Shown: in pieces, positions 35,465 to 47,987 of the stretch
Numbering within the stretch: the first letter of the stretch is position 1
Layout: each line of letters begins with the position of its first letter
Assembly (NCBI GenBank): GCA_900239685.1
Contig: OENT01000495.1
Location: forward strand, 42,712 to 106,711
DNA from: Rotaria macrura
Lineage: Eukaryota; Rotifera; Eurotatoria; Philodinida; Philodinidae
Reading direction: 5' to 3'
Length of the DNA: 64,000 bases
Position numbers and translations under genes: made by a program
The notes under the pieces: generated by a model
The model's database searches: none
The model's input: only the letters and a program-made list of their open reading frames with translations
Told to the model about the DNA's origin: nothing

Positions 35465-38400
35465 ATGCCCATTCGTCCCGTCAAGTGTCACAAACATTCG
35501 GACGGCAAACATCTACGCATCCACACCAACCACAACAAGCAAAAAAGCATGTTCATACTAAGAGAGATACCACCTCATAAACAAGAAAATTCTACGTTTT
35601 CCATTCCTTACAACTATACCTTACATTTAGGACCAGCTTCTAATGCTCAGACCCAAATTTGGCTTGATGAGCATACTAGTTTGAACTCCGGACAACCCAT
35701 TGTAGCGACTTACAATATGCCTTTCGCCTACCGCCTACACGGTAACCATCAGTTACCGATTCAACTACTGAAGCAAGCTCTCAAATCGGTTGTTCAAAGA
35801 CATGAATCCCCTCGAACAGCACTTATTTTTAACGACGAGAAAAACCAACTCATCCAAAGAATCATGGACGCCAGTCACCATAGCATGGAGTTGTTTCAAT
35901 ATACTGAGAGTACTTTTCAAACAGATGAACAACTCTGTAACATTATGCCAGACGAGAGATCGAATTCTCAACTGTTCGATCTTGCTCAGGGGTTTGTTTT
36001 TCGTTGCCATATTGTTCACCATCAAAAATCGTTGCCGAAGAATTCGGTATGTGCTGAAGATATTATCATCTTTAATTTTCATCCTGCATCGTTCGATTTT
36101 CCATCAATGGAAATATTTCTTCACGATCTCAATGAAGCTTATTGTACTGGTCACCTTGCAAGTGATCATGATACTCATCTGCGTTATCTCGATTGTAAGT
36201 ATAAATAGATAAACTTTCTTTATCCAAAAGAATTCTCGTCTCTATCTTTATTTAGATGCTACTACCGAACAAAGCATGCCGATGACTGCTGCTAGCATGT
36301 TTTGGCGCGAAACTCTTCGCGACTGTAAAATTGATCAGTCGTTACCATTACCATATGATCGACATCGCCTCTCTGGTGAGCATCGAACTGGACGCGGAAT
36401 ATCCGCCTGTTTCGACCTTCGTGAAGATCTGTCTCATGATCTTATTGAGTATTCATCATCATCTGGCATATCAATCGAACAACTCTTACTTGCTAGTTAT
36501 TATGCGTTTCTATTCAAATTGACCAGTGGAGAAACTGATTTGTGTATAGGAATGAACACAGATGGAAGATACAAAGAAGAGTTAATGTCCGTGATAGGAA
36601 TGTTTGTCAACACTATTCCTTTGCGCTGTCAACTAGATCCAAATTGGTGTTTTCATCAACTTATTAACCAAGTTAAAGATATAGTGACAAGAAGTTTAGA
36701 GTATTCTTATTATCCTCTTCGGAGAATCCTTGCTCAACACGGAGATGTCACGAAGCCTGTATTTCTTGAGAGATCATATGATTTTCTACGGCATACTTCA
36801 AGAAGCGGCAAGGATGAAGTTATGATTGGCGAAGCTTGTTTGTGTCCCATGCCTTGCTCTATTGAAATCAGCGAGGATGAAATAATGAGCAAATTCGACT
36901 TTATTCTCAGTATTCAACAGGATTTGGATTTCAATCTATTGTCATGTACAATCGATGCATCCCTCGATTTGTTTGATAAAAAAACAGTTGATAAGATAGC
37001 TCAACAGTTTCATTTAATGTTGGAACAACTGTTTATCGCCAACGATGAAAAACTAAAGAAGCCCATTTATGAATTATCAATAGTGTTACCGTATGAAAAA
37101 TTAATCATGAAATCAATGAATAATACAGAAGTATTATTTCCTCCTGTGACTTGTATACATCATGAATTCGTTCGTCAAGTAATAAAACATCCACAAAAGG
37201 TAGCAGCGGAGATGGATGATCAATCTCTTACATATGCCGAACTTTTGTATTATGTTCAAGTATTATCATTAAATTTGTTGAATGACCAACGAGTGGCCGT
37301 AGGTGACATTATTTGTCAATGTGTCGAGAGAAGTTTATCCATGGTAAGTTAACCGAAAAATTATCCTTCCCGTAGCTTAATTGTGATTATTTACTAGGTA
37401 ATCGGTATGATGGCGATTGAAATGGCTGGCGCTATTTATTGTCCATTGTCACCTCGAGATCCACAACATCGGTTGCACGATCTTCTCATCCTTACCCAAA
37501 GTCGTCTTGTACTTATACACTATCTAACAAATATTAAATTCTGTAATACTTCGTTGTCATTGGATATTGACAATGCATTAAATAATAGCAAAGTAGAAAG
37601 CGATGTTGAAATCGATAGAATCTCGAAGGCTTTGGTAACAGACAACCACACAGCTTATATGGTATTCACTAGTGGTTCAACTGGAATACCGAAAGCAGTA
37701 AGTTGACCACTTTTCAAAGAAACCTTGGGTTAGTTTCTCTTGTTCTAATAGGTTCCAGTTCTTCATCGAAATTTCACTGGAAATGTTCACTGTTTGATTT
37801 ACACTGGTACAAACGAAAATGATACAGTTATACAAATGGCAAGATGCTCATTTGACCTTCATGTTCAAGAAATATTAGGTACATTAATGATTGGAGCCTC
37901 AGCCGTCATGCTTAGACCTCGAGGAACTATTGATTTCGAATATCTCTCTGGGATTCTAAGAAACAAGCAAATTACATGTATGCATGGTGTTCCGAGTATG
38001 TTCCAAAAAATTTTCACTTGTGTCCAGGAGTCAAAGAGCCGAGAAACTATTCAATATCTCCGATCCATCGGATGTGGTGGTAAGCATATTGTCGATGAAT
38101 ATTGCAAAACTTAATGCACCTTTTAACGTATGTTTTAGGTGAATCTTTCTCTGTCACATTGCTTGAATCGATCAAGAAAATTGGTATAGAACAGTGTCGT
38201 ATATGGAATGTGTATGGACCCGCCGAGACGACCCTGTCTTGTATTTTCAATCTTGTGGATGTTGCAGGTGATAAGACGAGCATAGAGATTGGCGTTCCCT
38301 TCCCTAACTACAAGTGCAGAATACTAGATGAATTCTCCCAAGCAGTTGTAGCTGGCGAAGATGGTGAACTGTTAGTAGGAGGTATAGGTGTCTTCGGTGG

Positions 38401-41139
38401 TTATATGGAACGTGATGACTTGAAGGCACGAGCACTTGTTATGATAGATGGTGATGTATTTTATCGAACAGGTGATCTTGCTCGAATGAATAATAAGGGT
38501 CTTCTTCATTACCAAGGACGAAAAGATCACCAAATTAAGCTGCACGGCCAGCGTATTGAACTTGGAGAAATCGAACGATGCCTCATTGACACATCCATGT
38601 CAGCATGTGTGGTCATTAAGAGCGGTGAGGATCATTTGGTTGCTTATGTTGAAAGTTCAGATATCGATGTAGAAGAACTACGTAAGCATTGTCAATCTCA
38701 TTTGCCACCTCATATGGTTCCATCAATGTATGTCATTTTGGATAAATTACCTTTGAATGCAAACGGGAAAGTTAATCGAAAACTTCTTCCAGCTCCTCGG
38801 TTATCTTCAATTACATGTATCGATCATATCGATTCAATCCCATCAACACCGTTAGAAGAACGTATCCAACGTATATTCATGATGGCATTTCACAATGAAG
38901 CTCCAGACGTGAATATGTCGTTTCGACAGTTGGGTGGCACATCACTCGATGCTATGCGAGCCCTGGTACTCATTCGACAAGAAATATCTTCGAAGGTTGA
39001 TGCAAGTCTCTTATTTGCGAACCCGTCGGTTCGGGAACTTTCTCGAGTAATCGAACCACTGCTTACCAAAAGCAATGATTTATTTATCACAGCTACACCT
39101 TCAAGTTTCCAAGAAGGTCGAGGTAGGCCAATGGCATCCTCTTTCATTGAAATGCTGGGTATTATTTTACTCGTTTTTCAATGGCTATTTCCTATATGGG
39201 TCGTTTTCCAGTCTAATTGTCTGACCAACCTTGTTTTCGTGCCTGTTTTCCATCTGCTATCATACGTTATTTCTCTGCGCTTGCTATTTCACCCTGGAGA
39301 AATCACAGATCAAGTCGACGAATTATATTCGTGGTCTTATTACCGTTGGTGGTTTTTGAAAAGTATGTGGTCGGTTAATAATTCTTATTGGTTGCAGCAT
39401 CTATGGGGTACATCATTCTATAATTCTTATCTCCGATTATGTGGTGCCAAAATTGGATGTGATGCCCATATTTACACTAATTTGATCGATGCACCTTGGT
39501 TGGTGGAAGTCGGAGAATCGTCATTTATCGGCGAAGATGTTGTCCTTTCAAATTTATCTTATCAAAATCAAACCTATCAACTCCATGGAATTCGTATTGG
39601 ATCGTACTGCTCTATCAACACTCATTGTGTGCTATATGAAGATGTAATTGTAGAAGATTATGTTTATATCGAACCAATGTCTCGTGTCACAGGAGTGATT
39701 ACGAAATCAATAGATAAAGCCGTTACCAAAAAACGATCTTTATCGTTAGGTCAAACTCTATCAATTTGCATGTCTATTGTGTCTTCTCTTAATTCATGTA
39801 ATAGTCCTGCTCCTGGCTTATGGCTTCTATTCCTGCTTGTTGATGTTGTCACTACCTTCGTCTATCAGTCTTGCTGTTACCTGCTTGATCTGGACATTAG
39901 CTAGCCTTTGTGTAGTCTTAATCTTATTGAAGTTTATTGTAGGATCCGTGACATCAGGAGAGTATGAAATCAATTGTTACTATTACTTGCACAAGTTATG
40001 GCTACGTCAATTGATCATGAAATCATTTCATCATGGGCTAAGTTTTCTACCGCCATATGATATTCTTTCATGTTACATTTTAAGATGGTTAGGTGCACAT
40101 ATTGAAGATGACGTCAAATTTGCTGAGTTTCACAAAATATTACTGTTTCCATCAAACCTCCTTAGCATTGAAAGTGGCGTTACAACCTTCGGAGCAGCTA
40201 ATCTTGCTTCTTTTAAGATAATGGAGAATGGCCTTTGTTATTTAGATAGAATACATCTTGGATCATACGTCAATCTTGGTAATTGGTGCACGATTATGCC
40301 AGCTACTACAGTTCGTCCCAAAACAATTGTCGGAAGTCTTACGTTAGTGACACCGAAAACCGTTCATGTAGAAAATGCTTGTGTCTTACTGGGAATTCCA
40401 GCTCTTGAAATGCCCTTCGCAATATCGGGTGATATGTCTGTTGATAAAGATTTATCATCATCATGCTCTATATCTATCGGTACTTTGTTGTTCACCTGTC
40501 TTAGTTTCCTGATAAGCAAGTGTTTATTCATCACCTTATATTTATCAGTACCAGTTCTTGTTGCACCATTTATTCATGCAATCCTATACTTTGTGGTCTA
40601 ACGCTATTCGGTCTTCTTTACGAAAACACGCTCACGCTCTACATTTTCACAGACAATTACTTATCAACAACATTTTGCCAGCACGTTAAAGAAGGAATTT
40701 TCTACTTTTGTGGGACCTTATTTATCGGGAACACAATTTCTTGTTGTTTTTTTCCGTTTGCTTGGTGCCCATATCGGATCTGATGTTATCTTGCCTAATA
40801 GTCGTTGTCTCACTGACCCTGATCTTACCAATATTGGAGATCATGTTCGCTTGAGTGAAGGTGCTTACATACAAGTAAGATACGATTTCGTTAATTATTT
40901 TGTTTACGTTTTGCTTTCAATCTTTTCTTCCCTAAGCTCATACATTCGAACAGCGTATTTTTAAACGAGCACCAATTACTGTGAAAAACTCTTGTGTGCT
41001 GATGAGTAATACACTAGTACTTTCCGGGTCGATACTCCAAGGACAAAATCGTATTTTGCCCTTGACTCTTGTTATGAAGGATGATCAACTACCAGCTGGT
41101 GGCGAATGGTCTGGCGTTCCTGCACAACAAGTTATATAA
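35465..41139 (+). CDS. NRPS gene 2: C-A-T plus poly-lysine-synthetase-like membrane region
   Basis: Eight exons: 35465-36194, 36256-37343, 37398-37697, 37752-38079, 38139-39749, 39805-40595, 40653-40874, 40954-41139. They sum to 5,256 nt, giving 1,751 residues and a TAA stop, with all phases consistent. C domain (about residues 50-480): SNAQTQIWLDE is present, but HPASFDF (206-212) replaces HHxxxDG. A domain (about 540-1025): LTYAELL, FTSGSTGIPK, CSFDLHVQEILG, YGPAET, YRTGDL, NGKVNRK. The code I read, D-L-Q-H-G-G-V-L-S-K, is unassigned. T domain: FRQLGGTSLDAM, with its Ser near residue 1084. The rest is transmembrane and left-handed-beta-helix sequence. There is no thioesterase. Introns are 54-79 bp. 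Two proposed introns (39750-39804 and 40596-40652) use weak GTC donors but remove a frameshift and a stop exactly. The gene appears intact. Confidence 0.85.
39070..41139 (+). other. Pls-type NRPS terminal region: TM helices alternating with three beta-helix domains
   Basis: After the carrier domain come paired hydrophobic segments (MLGIILLVFQWLFPIWVVF and the following run), then a hexapeptide-repeat block (LCGAKIGCDAHIYTNLIDA ... GIRIGSYCSINTHCVLYEDV). More hydrophobic helices follow, then a second block (LGAHIEDDVKF ... IHLGSYVNLGNWCTI), more helices, and a third block (LGAHIGSDVILPNS ... LVLSGSILQG). This alternation is that of the terminal domain of bacterial epsilon-poly-L-lysine synthetase (Pls), where membrane helices surround three tandem domains that join lysines iteratively without a thioesterase. 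The resemblance is clear; the substrate is not. Confidence 0.78.
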
Positions 41140-42931
41140 ATTTTTCTAATGAACATTCGGAACGACATTTTTCATTATCTCATAAACTACTCTAGTATAG
41201 GTTCCATTTCGATGCCCTATTTTAAAAGCAACCATGTTCTTATGTTTTAGCTTTAATTTTTTCAAGAAGAGTAAATAAAATGATTTTAGTATTCGAAAAA
41301 AAGAAGACCTAGTACCTGATCGTAATCTATATACTATTTGCATTTATTTACGGTTCAGTCGGATATCTAGGTGAGTGTGAACTTGATAGATGTGAAAACA
41401 GAGGAGACACATACCTAGACTTCAATAACCGATCACCGAAAATGAACTTGGTCTGAAATGTGAGTCTCTTTTCCTCAGTTGTTTCACCTTATTGGTATAC
41501 AGGTAATGCTGACATGAAATCCGAGTAATTTCTGCACCGATTCGATCAAGAAGCATCCCATCAGTTATCCTTTTTATTTCGAATAGATTTTGACTTGCTC
41601 GATCCATTGGGAATTTCGATTCACAAAATCTGATATACAAGTCCCAGAAGTCGAAAAATACTGTTTTTCTATCAACAGACTTAGGCGATCTCTTCAGTAA
41701 TTCTTGCGTCAATTAGATCTCCCAGTGAAAAATGTATCCATTACAATCGGAATATTTTTCACTGGGTTCAAAGGCTATCCAAAATCTACCATTCAGTTTC
41801 GAAATAGACTTTGGCACGCCATGCCAATCGTTGTCATCACATTTTCTACATCTGAAAAATAATCTAAATACTCTGAGAATGCTGCTTTTTCGACATGGGA
41901 TGCAGAACACTCGTGAGCTATCGGCCTGTCTACGTAACGGTACATCTTGATGATCGAGTTTGGCGTACTCAATTAAGAAAAACCAATACGACTATCGTGT
42001 AGAGCGAAGTTCATAACACATAGAAATGCATCTTTTATTTACACAGTTATTCGGTTTCTTGGAAAAATTCAATGATACGAAGAAGCTGTGTCTCAAAGGC
42101 GAAAAAGTCCGAGTTTATTATTAATCCTTGTTCTCAGGTTTTTCGTACAGAATAACATTCCTCTTCCAAAACCTCTTGCATGAGCTAAACATACTTTCAA
42201 TAGCCTATGAAATAATGAGAAGGGTACTATGTTTCATTGCTGCTTTAATAATTACTTGGTTTTTTAAATGGAATATATCGATGAAGGTGATTCCGTCACG
42301 AAACGTTCCTATAATTCTTTTTTAGCCAAGAGCAAGTCTCTTTTTCTTTTGAACAAGTGGTGCTCTAAATGCAGTTCTTTTGCACTGTATCATATGGTTA
42401 TATTTACAATTTTTATGAACACATTAACGGGCCACCAACGAAGTGATGGAATCACCATCAAATGATGAGGTTTGTTCATAAAATTAAAAAAACATTATTT
42501 TTCTCTGAAATTATGCTCCCAAAGAGACATTATTATGTGTAGAAATGACTTTATAGCCACGAATAGTCAATATAGTAGTTGCTTTATAATGGATTTTAGT
42601 TGTTTCTGCTATTTGGATTGAAGGAGCCACTTAGGAAGTACTGCACACAGACTACGATCGCAGTTTCAGCAGAATATTTTCTGCCAATCTCACCAGTTTG
42701 TTAGATATTTTCACAATAGTTAGATCTAGCAAAGTTAGAAAGAAACTAAAACTCTCAGCCAAAATGGGCTAATTATTATGGAGATCTACAGTACTTGAAA
42801 TACTTGCACTCACCTATGTTTGGACTTTTTCCAGTAAATTTTAATTTTCTACAGAAAAATGGCAGTTATGATAGAGATTTTTTTATCACAGATTCTGCCA
42901 ACCATCGGCTATCTTTTCGTGATATTGAAAC
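41140..42931. other. Non-coding stretch downstream of NRPS gene 2
   Basis: No gene is supported. It contains one small hairpin (41721-41766). Short ORFs on both strands lack recognisable motifs. I see no clear polyadenylation cluster beyond general AT richness. Confidence 0.5.
41721..41766. repeat. 46-bp hairpin
   Basis: A perfect 13-bp stem (CCCAGTGAAAAAT with ATTTTTCACTGGG) encloses a 20-base loop. It is too short for a typical MITE with an interior and may be an internally deleted remnant. Confidence 0.75.
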
Positions 42932-44153
42932 TAGGGGTGATACTTTTACGTTTTTTTAAAATTAACGCTAACGATTTTTAGTTAACCATTAATTTACCGT
43001 TAATTAACTCATTAGCGTATAAAAACAACCATATATCGTTTAGTTTTGAATTTTTTCATGAGAAAATCAGCAATCACACAATAACTATTTTCATCCTGTA
43101 GATGAGGATGTCAGTATGAGCTACGAATTGAAATCATACCTATAGAGATCCAATCTCATCTCACAAGATATTCTTCAATTCTCATATGAACAGTTTAGTA
43201 AAATACTAGAATCTTAAAGTGGGACATTTTAAGTTAGTTTGAAATCGACGGTTAAATTTTGTTAATCATTGCTTTTAATTTTAAAGAACCTTTAGTGAAT
43301 AGTTCATTCAGTCGAAATTAATTGATGAATGTAACTGGTGTATTTTTTCGACAGCAATCCAGATAAGCAAAGCAGATTATCCGAGCGAAGGAAGTGTGTC
43401 AAATGATGAACTAGGCATCCCAAAACATCTGAGCCTCATTTTTTTATCCTAAGAATCAGCGTTCATCTCTGATTATTTTTCGCAAGTTTGTTTTCTGTTT
43501 TGTCACCACTCATTTTTTCATGCCTGGGGTCCCTCTCATGGATCGAAAAAAACTTGTTATCCTCGTTCAATCAGAAGTATTGATATTACGATAGACCTAA
43601 GTGCACTTATTACAAATATCATCTATTTTTTTAAAACTCATCGAATAATAACAAAGACATGAAGCACTTTGTGGAAGCTCTGAAAAACAGTTTTTGACCA
43701 GAAGGTTCATGAATATCCAATTTGTATTTAACAGGAATATGCTCATTCGATGCAGAATTGTTTTCTCTACTCGCATTTGTAAGAACCTCTTAAATACTTA
43801 ATTCTTTTCCCATCGGTTACTACGAAATATCACCCCGATTGGGTCATTCTATTAGAAACAGTGATTTTTCGGGTCTTATGAAGTTACAGTGTGCAATAGT
43901 GCACCAGCGTGATTTTGTAATAGAATATGTAACTCAATGTGTTCTTTCTAATGAAATCATCTTCAGCATGAAATGCGATGTCTGATGAATCACTTTTCCT
44001 CTAATACTACTCATGCAACCCAATTTCAGTCACTTTTGGCTAATATTCGACGGTTTTCTGACGAAACGATAACCGGTTGACTTGAAAAAAATATCATTGT
44101 TACATAGTCGATATGATAGATCACTATGTATGACGAATACAAATGGATGTGTC

Positions 44154-44270
44154 TCTTCTAGTCTAATTGGAATAGGACAACTGCCCGGATAGGAGGAGAT
44201 GTGTGTTGCGAATCCCGCGAGGAGAACATCATTTTTCGTTCTGTCACTATCACATCTAGTCCTCTTTTAT
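44154..44270 (+). repeat. tRNA-derived SINE-like repeat, second copy
   Basis: CTCTTCTAGTCTAATTGG, then CTGCCCGGA, AGGAGGAG, a B-box-like TTGCGAATCCCGC and a body with TTTTTCGTTCTGT align with the copy at 31060-31560. Here there is no MITE, so this copy shows the pre-insertion form. Confidence 0.55.
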
Positions 44271-44839
44271 CGTCTATGTAACTATCATATTTAGAATCCA
44301 CACAAAAAGCTGGGTCTATGGATTTATGTTTGAAATTGCTTCTGCAACTTTTTTTTCCGTCAAATTTTTACTTGCGATCCCCCTCAGGGATCTCTCAAAA
44401 AAGAAATCTAATCAAAAGGTCATTTTGACAATGAAAAGAAACTCACAAAGTTGCGAACTGTTTTATAAGGACAACAAGACCCACGAATAACCACTAAATA
44501 GTTATTCTGATTATATTTGGTTTTTCAGATATCCATGAGGGTAACTCCAGGCATGAAAAAATGAGTGGTGACAAAACAGAAAACAAACTTGCGAAAAATA
44601 ATCAGAGATGAACGCTGATTCTTAGGATAATAAAATGAGGCTCAGATGTTTTGGGATGCCTAGTTCATCATTTGACACACTTCCTTCGCTCGGATAATCT
44701 ACTTTGCTTATCTGGATTGCTGTCGAAAAAATACACCAGTTACATTCATCAATTAATTTCGACTGAATGAACTATTCACTAAAGACTATTTAACAACAAC
44801 AAGTAACGCTCGTCTCTGGACTCGCTCAGCTCTTTCTCG

Positions 44840-45640
44840 TAGAAGTAGTATTTCTACATTACTAACTAATAATTAATTAATAATTAGTGATAATACAACT
44901 AATGGTAGATTCGGATTCGGCATGCACGGCTTCTTTTGGTCAAGGTTTTTAAAGAATAAAATACAACTGAAAAAATCTAATAATCAATTACTACAGAAAA
45001 AAATGAAAATTAATACTTGATTTGGATTTCTCCTGCTACACAACTTACTCACTAAATTTTTTAAACAATTTATTATTACCTACTATTGATTAATTCAAGA
45101 CTAAAACCTGTAAACTAATCGCAGATTCGAATTATTCCTGCCAAATAACTTTCGATTAAATTTTTTCAAAATTGCTTCGACTAATTATTGACATGAAACG
45201 ATTCTCAGGTCTAGATGGCTGATTTTCTAATACCTTGGGTCACATTTTTGAGAAAATTTTAATAATTAGCAGTTAGTTAAAAAACATTCTCAGACTCATA
45301 TTCTCCACTCTCAATTACTTTCGGTCAATTTCTTTAGAAAATATTAATAATTAATAATCAGTTAATAATATAATTAACTCAATAAGTAAACCTGACGTCA
45401 AATTGGAACCCCGCATCCCGATTACCTTTGTTAATATTTTAGGGAAAATCTTGATAATTTATTAATAATCAATCAATTAAAACTAACTTCAGACTCTGAC
45501 TCCCCACCCCAGAGTACCTTTGCTCAAGTTTTCTGGAAAGTTTCTATAATTAACAATCAGTTGACGATAAATGAACAATTAATTAAAACTCACTTCAGCT
45601 TTGGATTTTCCAGTCCCGATTACATTTGCTGAAGTTTTAA
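44840..45640. repeat. TAATTAATAAT-word region
   Basis: Words such as TTAATAATTA and TTAATTAAT recur at intervals of roughly 100-170 bp, in a context that also repeats (ACTC, TTTTGGAAA and TTGCT phrases). Probably a diverged tandem or word-array repeat. The ends were not resolved. Confidence 0.4.
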
Positions 45641-45728
45641 GATAATTATTCCTTTTGTTCTCGGATTGTTCTCCGACCAATCACGGAAGTGTAGACATAC
45701 AAGCAAACAAACAATTGATTGTTGCTAG

Positions 45729-47119
45729 CAGAGCTCCACCGGACGACGAAAAAGTTGTCCCGTCCCGTCCTACATCTCGTAACGCCTTATCCGGACCATC
45801 CCATCCCGTCCAGTGTTATTCTAACATATAAACGTAATTCTTTCTTTTTATTTGATAATGTGATTGAAACATATTAGTTAATTTCTACGTTCTTATTCGA
45901 TGAAATCTATTTATTTTACTTTTTATTAGTTACAAGTAGGGAACCGCGAGACCACAATTTTCGGATCCCGATCCCGCTGAGAAAATGGTTTTGCTCCCGA
46001 TCCTCGTTCTGGTTAAAATTTTCTATAGCTTCTGATTCCAATTTTATGAAACATGATGTGAAAGGAGAGTTGAAGTGTTTAGGGTAGAAATTTCTGACAC
46101 ACTCTGCTCTTCCACATATCGGTACCGATGTGCTGCCCTCCCCTCCCACCCCCCTTATCGCATACCATGACAGACGGGTTCTAGAGACATCACAGATCCG
46201 AACAGACGCGACCTCCACACTCACGTGGAGATCGTGGGTGATGTTATCGATATACACGATCGACACCGTAAGTCAATGAAATATCATTATTGTAGACGAA
46301 CTTCTTCCTTAATGTAGTTCTAGAGGATTAGTAAAATGGTGTGAGCTATGTTTCGCAAGATAAATTAAAGGAAACAACTTTCAAGTAATTAGTAACAGTA
46401 TTTACATTGTGGTTCACATTTTAACCTAGCAGAGATTGCGCCAACAATTTTCTTAAACGCAAGCAATTTTTTGCAAGATTAAACATAAATTTTCAAATTT
46501 TTTCCATAAAAAGAGACATCGTGGCCATCTGCATAAGTTATGGTCCCGGCGCCATAAAAATCAAAATCTTTGGTTCCAATCCGGGTCTCATGGGACCACT
46601 TTGCAGTTCCCTAGTTACAAAATAAAACTTACATGACAAACTTTTCATCACGATGATATTTGCATGGCAAACTTTTTTCACAATAATATTTACATGAGAA
46701 CTCCTTATTAAAAAAAACAATGAAAATTACAATAAGAAACACTAGCTAAAATACTGCACCTCAGGTACGTGATCAAAGAAAAAATATATTGCCAACATCT
46801 AAATAATTCAAAAAAAAAAGATTGGAACGAATGACGTGAATGGTGATTACAATACAATCATTTATCGTTTCATACAAGTGACATATTGACATTGTGTGAA
46901 GACAACCAATAGAATAACCTCTGACGTCTGCATGCTTAACTCAATGCATAAATGATGCAAAACAGAAATGAATGCACAATACTCAAGGTCCATTGTGCTT
47001 CTATGAAATTGGAGGGACAGAGAAGTTAATTGATCTGGTCCCGTCCCGATAGAAATCAGTCCTGTCCTGCTCCATTCCGCCTCCTTTTCATGTTTATTGT
47101 CGCGTCCCGCGGAGCTCTA
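45729..47119. mobile_element. hAT element (non-autonomous), CCCGTCC words
   Basis: The left end CAGAGCTCCACCGG and the right end in reverse TAGAGCTCCGCGGG fit the hAT terminal pattern. The flanks GTTGCTAG (45721-45728) and CTTGCTAG (47120-47127) are an 8-bp target duplication with 7 of 8 matches. Subterminal parts are rich in CCCGTCCCGTCC-like words. There is no transposase. A second hAT element (45937-46613) is nested inside. Confidence 0.78.
45937..46613. mobile_element. Nested hAT MITE, GATCCC words
   Basis: The left end TAGGGAACCGC and the right end in reverse TAGGGAACTGC are inverted repeats. The flanks GTTACAAG (45929-45936) and GTTACAAA (46614-46621) match at 7 of 8 positions, as expected for hAT. 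The left subterminal part carries GATCCCGATCCCG words. The block around 46068-46092 is shared with 11034-11058. No transposase. Confidence 0.78.
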
Positions 47120-47544
47120 CTTGCTAGACTCTTCTCCAGCAGAAAGACAATAGCAATGATTAACAAAATTTAACCGTCGATTTCAAACTAACTTAAAATG
47201 TCCCACTTTAAGATTCTAGTATTTTACTAAACTGTTCATATGAGAATTGAAGAATATCTTGTGAGATGAGATTGGATCTCTATAGGTATGATTTCAATTC
47301 GTAGCTCATACTGACATCCTCATCTACAGGATGAAAATAGTTATTGTGTGATTGCTGATTTTCTCATGAAAAAATTCAAAACTAAACGATATATGGTTGT
47401 TTTTATACGCTAATGAGTTAATTAACGGTAAATTAATGGTTATCAGTTTTCATACAAACGTTAATTCGTTAACATTAACGGTTAACACTTTTAGTTAATG
47501 AACGCCGTTAAGTAACTCGCATTAAATTAAATGGTCCACCCCTA

Positions 47545-47987
47545 CCCCGACAAAATTATTTAAAATTTAAATTCTTATAAATGTTGTAAATTTGTGAAAA
47601 TTTTGTAAATTATAAGAAAAGAGAAACCTACTAGCTGTCCTTTCAAAATTTGGCAGAAATCAGAAATCTACTGTCTTGTTGTTTCAAAATTGGTAGCATT
47701 CAGAAATCTTCCAATTATTCTTATCGATTAGGATTCAAGAAAACAGAAAAATTGTTTAAAAATTTTTTGGAGACATAGCTTGCTTTTTATGAGAAAGTAG
47801 CGAATCATCAAGAGCAACATACTTTAGATGAAATAAAAGAAAAGAATAAGAATAAAAATTTGAAACTAGAAACTGCAATAGAAAACGTTTTTAACTGCTA
47901 GTTCAAACGAACTAATACCAGTTGTTGCACAATTTTTTTAAAAGAAAAGAATTATAATAAAGATTGTTGATTTCGGTAAATCGGATT
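47545..47987. other. No feature seen
   Basis: AT-rich spacer, with GTTAA words ending near its left edge and no gene. Confidence 0.45.

Larger units (their letters stand above)
42932..47544. mobile_element. GTTAA-word element with hAT-like ends and a split palindrome
   Basis: TAGGGGTG at 42932 and CACCCCTA ending at 47544 could be paired ends. GTTAA/TTAACG words crowd both subterminal parts (42960-43030 and 47410-47530). Perfectly size-matched inverted arms lie at 42983-43273 and 47152-47442 (291 bp each), and a second pair at 43291-43543 and 44531-44783 (253 bp each). The left arms are almost contiguous, but the right arms are separated by 2.4 kb, so an insertion (44784-47151) split the right side. 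No 8-bp duplication is visible at the outer ends and no transposase is recognised. Confidence 0.6.

Noticed and set aside
28634..35465. A giant intron joining gene 1 to gene 2 into one protein
   Set aside because: It would place two C domains back to back without an A-T between them. Gene 2 has its own ATG and leader, and a phase-correct short exon with a stop follows gene 1 C2.
39798..39900. Alternative 103-bp intron (GTAATA...ACATTAG) in gene 2
   Set aside because: It is in phase, but it would delete a hydrophobic segment that fits the expected membrane helices. The 55-bp intron at 39750-39804 matches the gene's usual intron length better.
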